A stretch of 64,000 bases of DNA from Symsagittifera roscoffensis. Lineage: Eukaryota; Xenacoelomorpha; Acoela; Convolutidae. This document shows positions 47,601 to 56,726 of the stretch, in pieces. The translations under genes and the position numbers were made by a program. The DNA lies in contig NC_087065.1 of NCBI RefSeq assembly GCF_963678635.1, forward strand, positions 55,952,397-56,016,396, in the 5' to 3' direction. The notes under the pieces were generated by a model that was not told the origin of the DNA, ran no database searches, and saw nothing but the letters and a program-made list of their open reading frames with translations. Numbering within the stretch: position 1 is the stretch's first letter; each line of letters opens with the position of its first letter.

Positions 47601-50600
47601 CGCTAGTTAGTACAAGTTATTACCAAGTTATTACAGACAGCTAGCCAGCAGCGAATGCAGAGCGACTGTATTACGTTCAAATCCGGCGTAGGAGACTGCT
47701 GGTCTGTTTAGAAAACGATTGAACAAGTTGTAAATTGTTTTGATTGCTTCGATAGTCTGTTTTTTCACCTAGCAGGACACTTTTAGCTGTGGCTTTAAAC
47801 TAGAGATGGCTCACTTATTAAATATTAATCTGTTTTCATAGAGCAAGTGACAGCATCATTATCACGTGTGCGACTCTTCAATCAAACGTCAAGTGGCCTA
47901 TAAACCAGTTAAAGTTGTTGATTGAAAAAATATAAATCGAGATCAAGTCTCATAAAATTAATTAAGCTATAGAATAAAAAGTAAAATAAAATTTTTTCAC
48001 CACTTATTTAACCGAATCTAACACAAATGTTGATAACTGGGCTATAAAAAATAATCATTGTAATCAATGACATAATCGAATGATAAACAGGTCCCACAGC
48101 GAGTTTCGAACTTTTGTGTGTTCAAAAACATACATTTTTTCATGTTTTTTTTTATTTCAGATTTGCAGCAGCCAATTTTGGTCACTGAAATAGCCGAAAT
48201 GGGACCTCTTAACTTCGTTTTGCAATCCCACCCCGCCAAATTTTCTACGACTCAAATCGTGCACATGTTGCGAGGCGTCGCGTGCGGCCTACAGTACCTC
48301 TCGGAACTCGGCTACGTGCACAAGGTCATTGCGGGCTCAAACGTCCTCGTGACCAAATCACAGGTGTGCAAGATTGCTGGATTCGAAACAAGAGTTAAAA
48401 TGGAGGAGCAAATGCAAATTAGCAACGGGGAAAGTGAAATTTTGGAGTCGCTAGCTCCGTGGTGTGCGATTGAAGTGCTCCGCGCGAGACACTTTTCATC
48501 GGCTGGCGATGTGTGGAGTTTCGCCAGTTTGATGCTAGAATGTTTCTCTGGAGGTCAACATCCAATGAGCGGAGCAAGTTCTTCAGAGGTAATTTTTATG
48601 GCAGACAGAAAAATACAGATTTGACACAAAACTTTATTTTTTTTTCAGTTTGAGGGTTTATCGTTACTCATCCACGTATTATTCATGTTGTAATACATTT
48701 TGAAAACTAAATGCAACTATCAATTTCAATGTTGAAAACTTGAACCGTATGAAGTCTGAACGTAAATTTGGGCATAAAACCACTGGGATAATTTTGAGTT
48801 TTTACTGTTTTGATGTTTTTCTTTTCGTTTGCGAGCGTAAAAATCAGAGCGGTCATGTTCGAACCAACATTTTATAACGAAGTCCTGGAAAGTGTTAGTT
48901 GTTTCCGCAATGCATTAAGTTGCCCTCGATGGAGTGTTGTTCTAGACAGCGGTGGTGTCTCGGTGATAGTAATGTGAAGTGAGACGACGCATCCGGTGCA
49001 AAAATGTGCTGAGTTGCTTTTGCCCCAAATTTAGTGAAAAATCGGGTGCATTTATCTGTTTTCATCCCACTTATCCAGTCAGGAAAAATTTATCCATGTA
49101 AAATTGTGCAAACAGACCATTATTTGGGACATTTGACTGTACTTTTTTAAATTTAGTCAGCAAAAATTGCTAAAACTAAAGAGCGCCGTACAGTTTCATG
49201 TTCCATGCAATCAATTTTTACATCTTTGGAGTTCTACGTTGAAAATTGTGGTTTTGTGACTAGTTGTGAACTTGTGATCTAACATGCGCTAAGCTTCGCT
49301 CAGAAATGTATAAAAATTCGACATTGATGAGAACAAGTTTCGACCAATTTAATATATTTATTTATTGTGCCTCCTTGTTGTTCCGACTTTCGATACGAAA
49401 GTAACGGAATATTTGTGCTCGGGGTGGGTTTTTTTCTTCAGACAAATTTCGACTTTTTAACTAGCCATTTTCGACAAAAAAATTTTTATATCATTCGAAA
49501 GGTATTGTTGTCCTGAGCTTAAATTTGAAAAGATATTCTATCTTTGATCATTTTTCATAAAGTCATTTGGGTTAAAAGATTGCCATTTCGGCCAATTTGG
49601 TACAATTAACGCGCGATATACTTCGCGCTATTAAAGCGTAAGCGAATATTTAATCCGTCTAAGAAATTGTTCCAAATTGGTTGAAGGAAGCTTATTTCCC
49701 AAAATTGATTTGTTAATAGTAGCAAAATTTCTCATTTTTTACTTAATATAGCGGGTGGGGGGATGTTTTCACAAAAAGTTTTAAATTTAAAAAAAATCTT
49801 TTTATTTCATTACATTTAATTTTTTTATGTTATTACAGATTTTTTTTCGTTTCATTTTTTCATTTTAATACCATAGACCTTAAAAGGCAGTCACATCATT
49901 CAGGGCTTCGCCCTGATACGAGCAGTCTTGTTTATTTTAAAAACTAATGGCTGGTTTCTTGTGTAGTTTTCTGATGGTTTGACTTTTTTGTCTTCAGGTC
50001 ATCAAGATGATAGAGCAAGGTCAGCGTCTCTCTTCTCCCAATGACCTTTGCACTCCCGCAATACACGAGTTGATGAGTGCGTGTTGGGCTAAAGAACCGA
50101 AACAGCGACCCCCTTTCAGTGCCATCAGACAACACCTGGAAGAGCTGATGACCAGTTCCAGACACCTCGCTTCAACCACTGTGCTGGGTGGGGGAGGGGG
50201 AGGTCCCTTAGGGGGAGTTGGCGTCAATGCATTTATGAATGGGGGCAGTGCAACTTTATTTCATCCTGCGCAGAATAATAACTATTTCTCGTAAGTTGAT
50301 TTTTTTTTGCTTGGGTGCTTCACCAACCCGTACCATGGTTTTCTACTTGAATACTTTTATGACAATTATACTTACTTATAGTTGTATGGACCTTAGTTTT
50401 GACTGTTAAGATTTTATCGCGGTACTAGCTTTCTACTAATGGCAAAAAAATGGTGCAAATAGCAAAAAAAAATCATATCAATAAAATCTCATCATTCAAA
50501 AAGTTGGGTTAAATAGTGAGCTTTTTAGACAATTTGATCGATTTCAATTGTCTGGATTTTTTCTGCATTTCAGTATTCTGTTATGCGGGTAACCCCACGT

Positions 50601-52432
50601 CCACCAGACCTTTTATTTGTTGTTTTTGTTTATCCTCTTTATTGTTTTATTGTTTGAGTAATCAATTCTCTATTGAACTTTTTTCGATGCGCGGTTGAGC
50701 AATTAGGCAATCACGTAATTAGCAAAAAGGCGCGCTGAATCTTGAGTTGACGATATAGAAATAGAACAATGTTTTATAAACTACGAGAAATTAAAAGGTT
50801 TGTTATCAAAACGTGTTTGGGGATGAAATGTCTTACTGAGGAAAGAACTTCCAGAGTTTAATTAGACCAGTGATTTGCAGGTCCATAATAGCGCCTCGGT
50901 TGTTATTGTTGCAGCAACACCTATGATTATTATTGACAATAATGTTGTCGCCAAAACTAACTAATTATTATTTATTAATCGATGATTTCCAAAAAACTCA
51001 ATGCATGATGTTCGAATCGGGATTCAATCTCTAGTCAACAAGTTTAATAAAAAAAATTTTTTTTCCAAAAAAAAACCAAAACCTTTAGGTCGACCAAACT
51101 CCAATCTTTCATTAAAACTATAGTGTTATAACCTTATTAGTATAACCTTAATATAACCTTATTTTTCCAAAATCTGCTGCGCTGCAGCCAAATTTTTTGA
51201 AGAGCAGGCCAAAGATACTTCTTTTTGGCTAGAGAAAAGTGGTGCCTTATGTTTTATGGCGCGCACTTCCATCCAAAGTTACTGTACGTTTGGCACCATA
51301 AAATTCTGTTTAATCGACGAAAAGGGGATGTAAAATTGTACCAAAGGGGGCTCTTTGGGTGGTCAAGGATCCGAATCCCTGGTCATTGTTGGCTGTATAC
51401 AACAGGATCTCTCAATTGAATAACTCATAGTTTAGAGTCCTATCATGGATAAAACTAGTTTAATTTGACCTCCTTTTAATTAAACACAATCTATCTAAGC
51501 TCTCGGTTTCGCTTATCAGAAGAAGATCATGAGTCACTAAGTTCGTTCCGATAACCGATCAGTATATTTGAACATAACTAATTACCTAATTAGACAAACT
51601 TCAGAATGGTCGCAGCGAGTTGACTACAGTTATGTAATTTTGTTTATAATCCATTCTCTAATCTCAGGGTTTTTGGATTGCCTTGGAGATATCTGGAATA
51701 CTGGAATGAATGAAGGCATCATTGTTACGTAGTTAATAGGGTTTCGTAATTAGATGACATTTGAATGAAGTTTTTAAATTCAAAGCAATTAGGCGGGCCA
51801 TTGAACAGGCACGATTAATTGAAGTGGATATAAATATAATTTTTGTTGCAAAGCTGCAAAAATTATGGATCTCAAAATTTAAGGATCCAGTTCACTTTTA
51901 CTGGCAAAAGAATCTCAAAAATTTTGAGCCTCACGCGCTGACACCATAAACAAGCAAATTGAAATCCGTCAAAAAGACGAAGAAACATTTATATGCTATT
52001 TAAAGTACCTTGCATACAAAGATCTTACATGCAAAGTTTAGTTTGAGTTTTCTTGTTTACTTTAGATTTGGCAGATCCCAAAACGACCTCCTCGGAACAT
52101 ACTGTAGGTTCCAACCTGGAAAACCCGGACATCAAGCTAGTCCTTCAAACCCGACAGTCCAAGAGATGCTGGCAGAACTGAAACTAGAAGAAAAATATCT
52201 GACACTTTTTGAAAACAACAACTTCCGATATGTGGACGAACTCACGAAGGACATTTCGAAAGAATTTCTCAAAATTCTCGGAATTTCTTCGAAAAAAGAC
52301 CGACATAAAATTTTGAACCATATTCAAAACCACAAACGATCTTCATCAGCTTTTAACTCAATGTCGATCCCAAATTCGCCTTTAAACTACAACAACGGAA
52401 CGACCACTCCCATGAACTTGTACTCCTTTTGA
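26613..52432 (+). CDS. Eph receptor with pseudokinase domain (14 exons, 1,079 aa)
   Basis: CDS = join(26613..26697, 28211..28287, 28970..29603, 31796..32015, 35921..36090, 36494..36631, 36885..37073, 37283..37369, 38700..38930, 45386..45517, 46647..46835, 48161..48588, 49998..50290, 52066..52432). All introns are GT-AG, every phase agrees and the sum is 3,240 nt. Family role: Eph proteins are plasma-membrane receptors for ephrins in cell-contact signalling. Domains: signal peptide 1-26; ephrin-binding domain about 30-198; Cys-rich region about 222-335; FN3 about 339-441 and 442-533; TM about 548-570; kinase-like about 655-905; SAM about 988-1050; C-terminus NLYSF. Kinase residues: K682 (VAIK) and E696 (alpha-C) remain, but the Gly-loop has no glycine pattern, HRD is HKV (771-773), DFG is GFE (791-793) and APE is AIE (820-822). 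N778 of HRDLAARN is kept. I infer no catalysis. Expression is not shown, but the reading frame is intact throughout. Confidence 0.95.
28211..28287 (+). CDS. Eph exon 2: start of ephrin-binding domain
   Basis: TATGTTTCAG|CA acceptor, CACGGC|GTAAGT donor. Encodes APLYSSFKSARDPWIALSET, then GKTKHG, equivalent to the first strand and the conserved Trp of the domain. Enters in phase 1, leaves in phase 0. Confidence 0.88.
28970..29603 (+). CDS. Eph exon 3: ephrin-binding domain and start of Cys-rich region
   Basis: Residues 55-265. Conserved landmarks: YHVCD (C67), KWLEIDIKFRITPCDD, GKCQSES, GIFLVIHDTGSC and TYYFCP (C196), covering the disulphide cysteines of the domain. The part after 222 begins the Cys-rich region (GECVAN, GDGSWTS, CRCSAGYE). 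A typical Eph gene also has one large exon here. Confidence 0.95.
31796..32015 (+). CDS. Eph exon 4: TNFR/EGF-like Cys-rich repeat
   Basis: Encodes ACPADFYKN, QCRKCPPGSTT, QCECEGGKHR and SPCIGIPSPPR, the usual Eph motif order C.C..G, CPP.S, C.C..G and PPS.P. Phase 1 in, phase 2 out; the donor CCCAG|GTGGGA is slightly unusual. Confidence 0.93.
32016..35920 (+). other. Eph intron 4, no internal gene
   Basis: A 3.9-kb intron. AT-rich, with short AT-rich open frames only. GC-richer spots at 33700-33760 include a GCGGCCGC octamer but no exon that I recognise. Confidence 0.5.
35921..36090 (+). CDS. Eph exon 5: first half of FN3-1
   Basis: TGTGCTTCAG acceptor. Encodes NVKPVLHGLTAKLNWEVPAK, then DGG and YTIKCTSC, matching the family pattern L.W..P.D.GGR...Y.V.C..C. 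Phase 2 in, phase 1 out. Confidence 0.93.
36494..36631 (+). CDS. Eph exon 6: second half of FN3-1
   Basis: Encodes the FN3 hallmark GLRPDTAYTFKVFSENDV. Acceptor GACACAG|GC, donor GCCG|GTAAGC. Phase 1 both sides. Confidence 0.93.
36885..37073 (+). CDS. Eph exon 7: first part of FN3-2
   Basis: Encodes VQNLKVEQSSSTW, a GGGG insert, then IRVVWNPPAVHL and KYCVRVFADNNN. This is a divergent FN3 with the strand-B tryptophan kept. Phase 1 both sides. Confidence 0.88.
37283..37369 (+). CDS. Eph exon 8: end of FN3-2
   Basis: Encodes LQPGNYAFDVSVYGCEGPFS, then QKVTALVS, the last strands of the domain. Phase 1 both sides. Confidence 0.88.
38700..38930 (+). CDS. Eph exon 9: transmembrane and juxtamembrane
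   Basis: Residues 534-610. TM helix MAIVLVVLVVVLLAVVVSAA (548-567) is followed by the stop-transfer cluster YRRKR. Tyrosines Y580, Y587 and Y591 lie soon after the membrane, but the usual Eph juxtamembrane pair in a TYIDP..YEDP context is absent. Acceptor TTTGTTTAG; donor GATC|GTAAGT. Confidence 0.92.
38931..44393 (+). other. First part of Eph intron 9, no internal gene
   Basis: The intron runs to 45385 (6.5 kb, the longest in the gene). Up to 44393 I see only AT-rich sequence, a (CATC)n run at 42701-42717 and a short direct repeat AACCACCGGGATGC at 43949 and 43977. Confidence 0.5.
44394..44915 (+). repeat. Structured repeat R, copy 2 (in Eph intron 9)
   Basis: Begins ACAAGACTGCTCGTATCAGG with hairpin CAGGGCAAAGCCCTG and ends TTCGTATCGAAAGTCGGA. 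Collinear with copies 1 and 3, more diverged in the middle (44450-44520). Sense orientation to the host gene. The foldback element follows 22 bp later. Confidence 0.85.
44938..45310. mobile_element. Foldback-type element with 9-bp target duplication
   Basis: Terminal inverted repeats of roughly 105 bp are built from the tandem unit ATACAAAACAGTCC on the left (44946-45043) and its complement GGACTGTTTTGTAT on the right (45205-45303). The unique core is relatively GC-rich (45044-45190) with no ORF. The flanks GATAAAAAC at 44929-44937 and 45311-45319 are identical, a candidate 9-bp target-site duplication. Non-autonomous; its transposase source is not in this window. Confidence 0.85.
45386..45517 (+). 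CDS. Eph exon 10: juxtamembrane
   Basis: Encodes LVKLQAAALMQQMGFVEPRQ, then LPVEQLNECVGRDIPQECISW. Family equivalents of the juxtamembrane tyrosine region are replaced (GFVEP where YVDP is usual). Acceptor TTTTGCAG, donor TCCG|GTGAGT; phase 1 both sides. A foldback element ends 75 bp upstream. Confidence 0.88.
45565..46099. mobile_element. MITE-like element, copy 3 (Eph intron 10)
   Basis: Shares TGATATATCATATT, TCTGTGTCGAGAAA, AAGACTATGGTCGGCAC and the following GTAACCGGCTATC with copies at 15727 and 16879. The left terminal repeat is worn down (near 45565), the right one is ATGGTCGGCAC at 46089. Confidence 0.6.
46647..46835 (+). CDS. Eph exon 11: N-lobe of pseudokinase
   Basis: Residues 655-717. 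QWSACVNGVLE stands where the G-x-G-x-F-G loop should be, with no glycine of that motif. VALKF carries K682, the VAIK lysine; FLIEAATM carries E696, the alpha-C glutamate; LTHPNVLMLYGV matches the Eph HPN(V/I)..L.GV segment. Phase 1 both sides. Confidence 0.92.
48161..48588 (+). CDS. Eph exon 12: pseudokinase core
   Basis: Residues 718-860. ILVTEIAEMGPLNFVL and VHMLRGVACGLQYLSELGYV match the hinge and alpha-E of Eph kinases. The catalytic loop reads HKVIAGSN (HRDLAARN expected), the metal-binding site reads IAGFETR (SDFGLSR expected), and the activation segment (794-819) has no tyrosine. WCAIEVL replaces WTAPEAI; DVWSFA is kept nearly intact. Phase 1 in, phase 0 out. Confidence 0.93.
49379..49933 (-). 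repeat. Structured repeat R, copy 3 (Eph intron 12)
   Basis: Reverse-oriented full copy, most similar to copy 1. Hairpin CAGGGCTTCGCCCTG at about 49901-49915 with a TTCG loop, and the central palindrome at about 49590-49680. It ends only about 64 bp before the acceptor of exon 13, so it may overlap the branch-point region. Confidence 0.87.
49998..50290 (+). CDS. Eph exon 13: pseudokinase C-lobe and Gly-rich linker
   Basis: Residues 861-957. VIKMIEQGQRL, LMSACWAKEPKQRPPF (W890 and R897 kept) and the last helix. After it comes a low-complexity linker LGGGGGGPLGGVG before the SAM domain. Phase 0 in, phase 2 out; donor TCTC|GTAAGT. Confidence 0.93.
52066..52432 (+). CDS. Eph exon 14: SAM domain and C-terminus
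   Basis: Residues 958-1079. The SAM domain spans about 988-1050: VQEMLAELKLEEKYLTLFEN, then DISKEFLKILGISSKKDRHK and ILNHIQ. The tail is Ser/Asn-rich and ends NLYSF, a hydrophobic-x-hydrophobic end compatible with a class II PDZ ligand. Acceptor TTTACTTTAG. Stop TGA at 52430-52432. Confidence 0.93.
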
Positions 52433-52457
52433 GTTAAAAAAAATTAAAAACTTTGAA

Positions 52458-52463
52458 AATAAA
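52458..52463 (+). terminator. Candidate polyadenylation signal of Eph gene
   Basis: AATAAA 26 bases after the stop codon; this would give a very short 3' UTR. A more distal signal is possible. Confidence 0.5.
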
Positions 52464-54840
52464 ACTTAAAAAATATCTTTATTTGCCGTTTATTTTCGAT
52501 TGGGGCTGTTTTATGTAATACCCGGACGATTTATATTACGCAATTAAAACTTAGCTCGTTTTTACTATCTATACTTCAAGGTTTTTTGCTTCTATATATC
52601 TGCTCATTATCTTCAATTATATTTTTCCACTTCAATTTTGCGAATCAGTTAATGTTAATTCAACTTTGTATCTAATCTGTTTTTTTTTGTAATGATTAAA
52701 TTTTCTCGGGAGAAAATTTAAGTAGTTTAGTCGAAACGCTTGTTTCATTTTTTCGTTGAAGTTTGTTTTTCGAGATTTCGGCTAGTAAGCACTTCCATTC
52801 CATTTCATCTGCTTGTAACATTGTTAAATCAGCAACATTTTTTTCTCTGCTGTTTACATATCTTTATTGATGATTACTTGAATAGAATTTCATAAATTTC
52901 TGTTTCGACATCTTCTTGTCTTCTTGCACCAAAAAAGCTTAGACAAGGAGCTGGTTTAAGGGCGCGTGCTTCCTCTTCTCAAAGAGGGATTCGACCCACT
53001 GATCACCTAAAGCATCCACCCCTAGTTATTATTTTTGCCCCACCAACGCGGAGACTTTTCTGGAGCGCGTCAAAAAAACGCAATTTTTGTCCAAAACAGC
53101 TTTCTTGCCCTGTTTTTTGACAATTTCGCCAGCTTTCGCAAAATAGGTACTCTGCAAGAACTGGAAAAATCAATATAGTTGACCAAGAAAAAATAAACAC
53201 AATTTTAGAACATTTTTGGAAGTCCTCTCCCACACTGAAGAAAATCTTCAAACCACCCTTAGTTTAGATTCTCCCTTTTTACTTAAACAAAGCTTTTGTT
53301 ATAGTATGAATTCTCTTTTTTCCAACCTAAGTCGCAAATATTGTTGCGACGCAAATATTGTTGCGACAAAATGTGTTCAGTTTGGAAGTGTTAATTTTGA
53401 TAAATAACCAGCTATTAAATACAGCCAATGCTAAGGATAATAACACAGACTATTAAATTACAAATAGCACTCAAGCTTCAAGGTATCATTGATCTATAGC
53501 TTAGAGGTAGGGAAGGAGACCCGCAACAAAATAAGAGGGTTTGAACCTGGGTAGGGTCGGATGTTTTTAATGAAATTTTCGTATCTAGTTAAAATGCGAC
53601 CCTTCTATAAATTGAGGCACGTTAGTTGGTAAATTTCTTTTTTTTTTTCAAATTGACTGGTACTGCTAATGCGTCATAATTGGCTTGCGTCACTTCGCAA
53701 TTATGTAGGCCAATAATTGGCGCGCATCACTTGTAGACTTAAAGTTTTACTCATTATTTATTTCGCAGTAGCGTTATCGGTCATATTTTTGCTTGTGTAT
53801 GCAAAGTGCAACATCGCCTCTGTGTCCAACTTCAACAAACTCTTACTCATTTTTTGAATTTGCGAGAGCAAGTGTCTTGTAATGGGGAACAAAATTTTTT
53901 CCGGTCCACAAACTTTCAACTTGCTTCAATATTGAATGTTAATAACTTACAGGTTCCTTCCCACTTGGACTACAGTCAACACCTTCTCCTTGGCACTCTG
54001 AGGTCTGAGTTTCTAGTCCCGGTGGGACCTTGTTTCTTCAATATATGTGCAATTGAAAAGTTTTCATCGGTAAAAATTGAATTGTGGGATTATCGTTTGT
54101 CTGCTCAAGTTTTGTCAGCCTAGTTGCCATATCACTGATTCTTCTTGTAATCTAAAGAACTTAAACTGTAGTTGCAAGTACGCGTGCTGTTTTTTGTAGT
54201 TCCAATAGAGACTTGAACCCTAAAAAAAATTGTAAAGTCATTTCTTTTTCGGCTCAGTTTTTGTCTGCTCAGATAATCTCCTTGTAAAAACTGTTTCTTT
54301 GCTAAGTTTTTTATTCAAATGTCTGGCGTGTTTGCTTATATTGAGCTCCTATCAAGATTTATAAAAATTCTAATTTTGGTAAACCTATTTTTTTCAACTT
54401 TTTAAAGTTTTTTCGACTTCTTTTGTTTTTTACTTTTGCATTGTATCGCAAATTGCGTGAAGCTCCGCTTCACCTCTGTATTACTCCGACGAACATTTTT
54501 GGCACAAATGTTTGTTCTTTTAGAATTTTTATATCGACTCTCAAACCATTGAAAAACCTATAGACTGAAGAAACGGGTAAGAAGCCAGTTTTAAGCCGCG
54601 GTAAAAATTGACGTAGATTTAGACAAAAAGTAAAAAGTATACGGGAAGTTATATGGGCAACAGAAGGGGGATGGAAATAAAGTACTTGGAGCAGAAAGAA
54701 CTTTTCTACTAACTATTGCGCATAATCGACTATGAAAACTAAAGCATGACGCAAATTGCTGTGCTGAATTTTTGAGTTTGCGAAAACTTGGTTCAATCTA
54801 CCTAATTTAATAAGAGTCACGATACAAAGAAATGGCAGCA
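52464..54840. other. Intergenic; possible SINE remnant at 53498-53556
   Basis: No gene seen. TAGCTTAGAGGTAGGG resembles a pol III A box and GGGTTTGAACCTGG, about 35 bases later, a B box, so a tRNA-derived SINE remnant is plausible. 52985-53000 repeats the GGATTCGACCC phrase found at 690 and 51370. 54455-54480 has the GTGAAGCTCCGCTTCAC hairpin followed by CTCTGTA, as at 10838. Confidence 0.35.
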
Positions 54841-54859
54841 GTTGATAATTAAATGATGA

Positions 54860-56720
54860 AAGCACAATTTTTGTTTAATATTTTTGTCGTTTTCTTTGTA
54901 AATAATTAATAATTAAAATAATCAATTGAACGTGAAAAAAAAATTTAAAACAAAATATTCGAAATTAAGTTTTTTAAAAACGTTGCTTGTAGTTTGTTGA
55001 TTGGTCATCCAAAAAAAACTCGTTTGGTCATTCCAAAAAATGTTTGGTGATTCAAAAGTTTGTTCATTGGAAAATTAAGGATTTTGTTGTGCTGTGTTGT
55101 GCTGTGTTTCAAAAGTAGTTGTTTCAAAAAAGTTTGAAAAATTTAATTTTAATTTTTAATAACTATTCTCCTCATAATTGCCTTTCAATTAACAAACAAA
55201 GAAACGGACAATTTTATCATGTTTTTATAGTTTTCTCTGTAACTACTTTAAATTCAAGTCATTTTGTTGTAAAAGAAATAAAAAAAAACAAAATAGTTGA
55301 AATTAAGTTTTTTCAAAACGCTGTTTGTAGGTTTTTGTTTGCTCATCTAGAAAAATTTGTTTGGTCATTCAAAAAACTACTTGTTCATTTACAAAAAAGA
55401 TTTGTTCGGTCATTCAAAAAACTGTTCAGTTTTGCGACCCAAGCAATGATTGGATAAGTTGTTTCTAAACAAACAATTGAAGACTTTTGCGTTTTTGTTG
55501 TAAAAAGTTAAAATGAACTGAATTCATCATAAGTCAAATTTTCAGTGATAATTAGTTACAACAGAACGCCAGCCAGATTTCAAAAATGAAATTTGCAAGA
55601 GAGCCTTAAAAATTGCCATTTGTTCGTTCTGTGAAGTTATTTGGACAGACAGTCAAAATTTGATTCCAGAAAAAAAGAGCACGATTGCGTTTCACGTGAA
55701 CTAAACTCATCAAAACATTCTGAGAATGAAAATTTCAATTTTAAAAGAAGTTTTATCTCAATTTTTGTGGATATTGAGTGTCAGCTTGAACAATTTCAAA
55801 GTTTTTGTTATTTCGGGTAGAAAAGATGGAAAAGCGGTTTGTTTGATATTTAATATGATAATTCAGAAAGTTTAATATTTAGCTTAAAATCGAGTTTCTT
55901 GTCACGGAAAAAGTTCACGCATGTCATTACGAGGCCAGACTGTGCATTTTGTTATCTATAAGCGGATTTTGCAACAGGAAAAAATCAGATTTGTCGCGGA
56001 ATCCGCAACTTTGCAATTTTTCTTTCATCTTCTCTACTGTTTTGTTTTCCACGGACAAATAGCTAGAACACTGTAGTGCAAAAAAATTGCTCCAAAATCA
56101 GGCAATTTTTTGGAATCCGCAACAAAATGTGTGGAATCCATGAACAAATAACAAAATTTATGTTTAGTAAACTTGAGCTGTCGCGGAACCCGCAACTGTA
56201 AGTTGAATCCCTAAATTGTAAGTAGAACCGCAAATTGTAAGCGGAATCCGCATAAATTTGCGGAATCCAGTAACATTTGCGGAATCCGCTTACGTTTGCG
56301 GAATCCGGATCAACTACCTTTATTCGCTCGTTGCGGAATCGGCAACAAAATCATTGCAATAATTGTCTTCCAAACAACAAACAAAGAAATGTACAAATTT
56401 ATTATGTTTTTTTTTGAATAGTTTTCTCTGTAACTACTTAAAATTCAAGTTATTTTATTGTGAAAGAAATATGTAAAACAAAATAGTTGAAATTAAGTTT
56501 TTTCAAAACGCTGTTTGTAGGTTTTTGTTTGCTAATCCAGAAAAATTTGTTTGATCATTCAAAAAAGTGTTTGTTCATTTACAAAAAAAACTGTTCGGTC
56601 ATTCGAAAAACTGTTCAGTTTTGCGACCAAAACAATTTTTGGATAAGTTGTTTTTAAACAAACAAGTGAAGACTTTTGCGTTTTTTTTTTGTAAAAAGTT
56701 AAAAAGAACTGAATTCTTCA
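54860..56720. repeat. Diverged duplicated repeats upstream of the tandem array
   Basis: A block with AATAGTTGAAATTAAGTTTTT, CAAAACGCTGTTTGTAGG, TTTGGTCATTCAAAAAA and CTGTTCAGTTTTGCGACC occurs at 55171-55500 and again at 56386-56700, with a poorer version at 54900-55070. 56165-56355 is a truncated unit of the array described next. Confidence 0.75.
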
Positions 56721-56726
56721 TATCCC

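Noticed and set aside
53806-54123. 105-codon frame as a gene
   Set aside because: Lacks a family match and splice context, and its composition is like the surrounding noncoding DNA.
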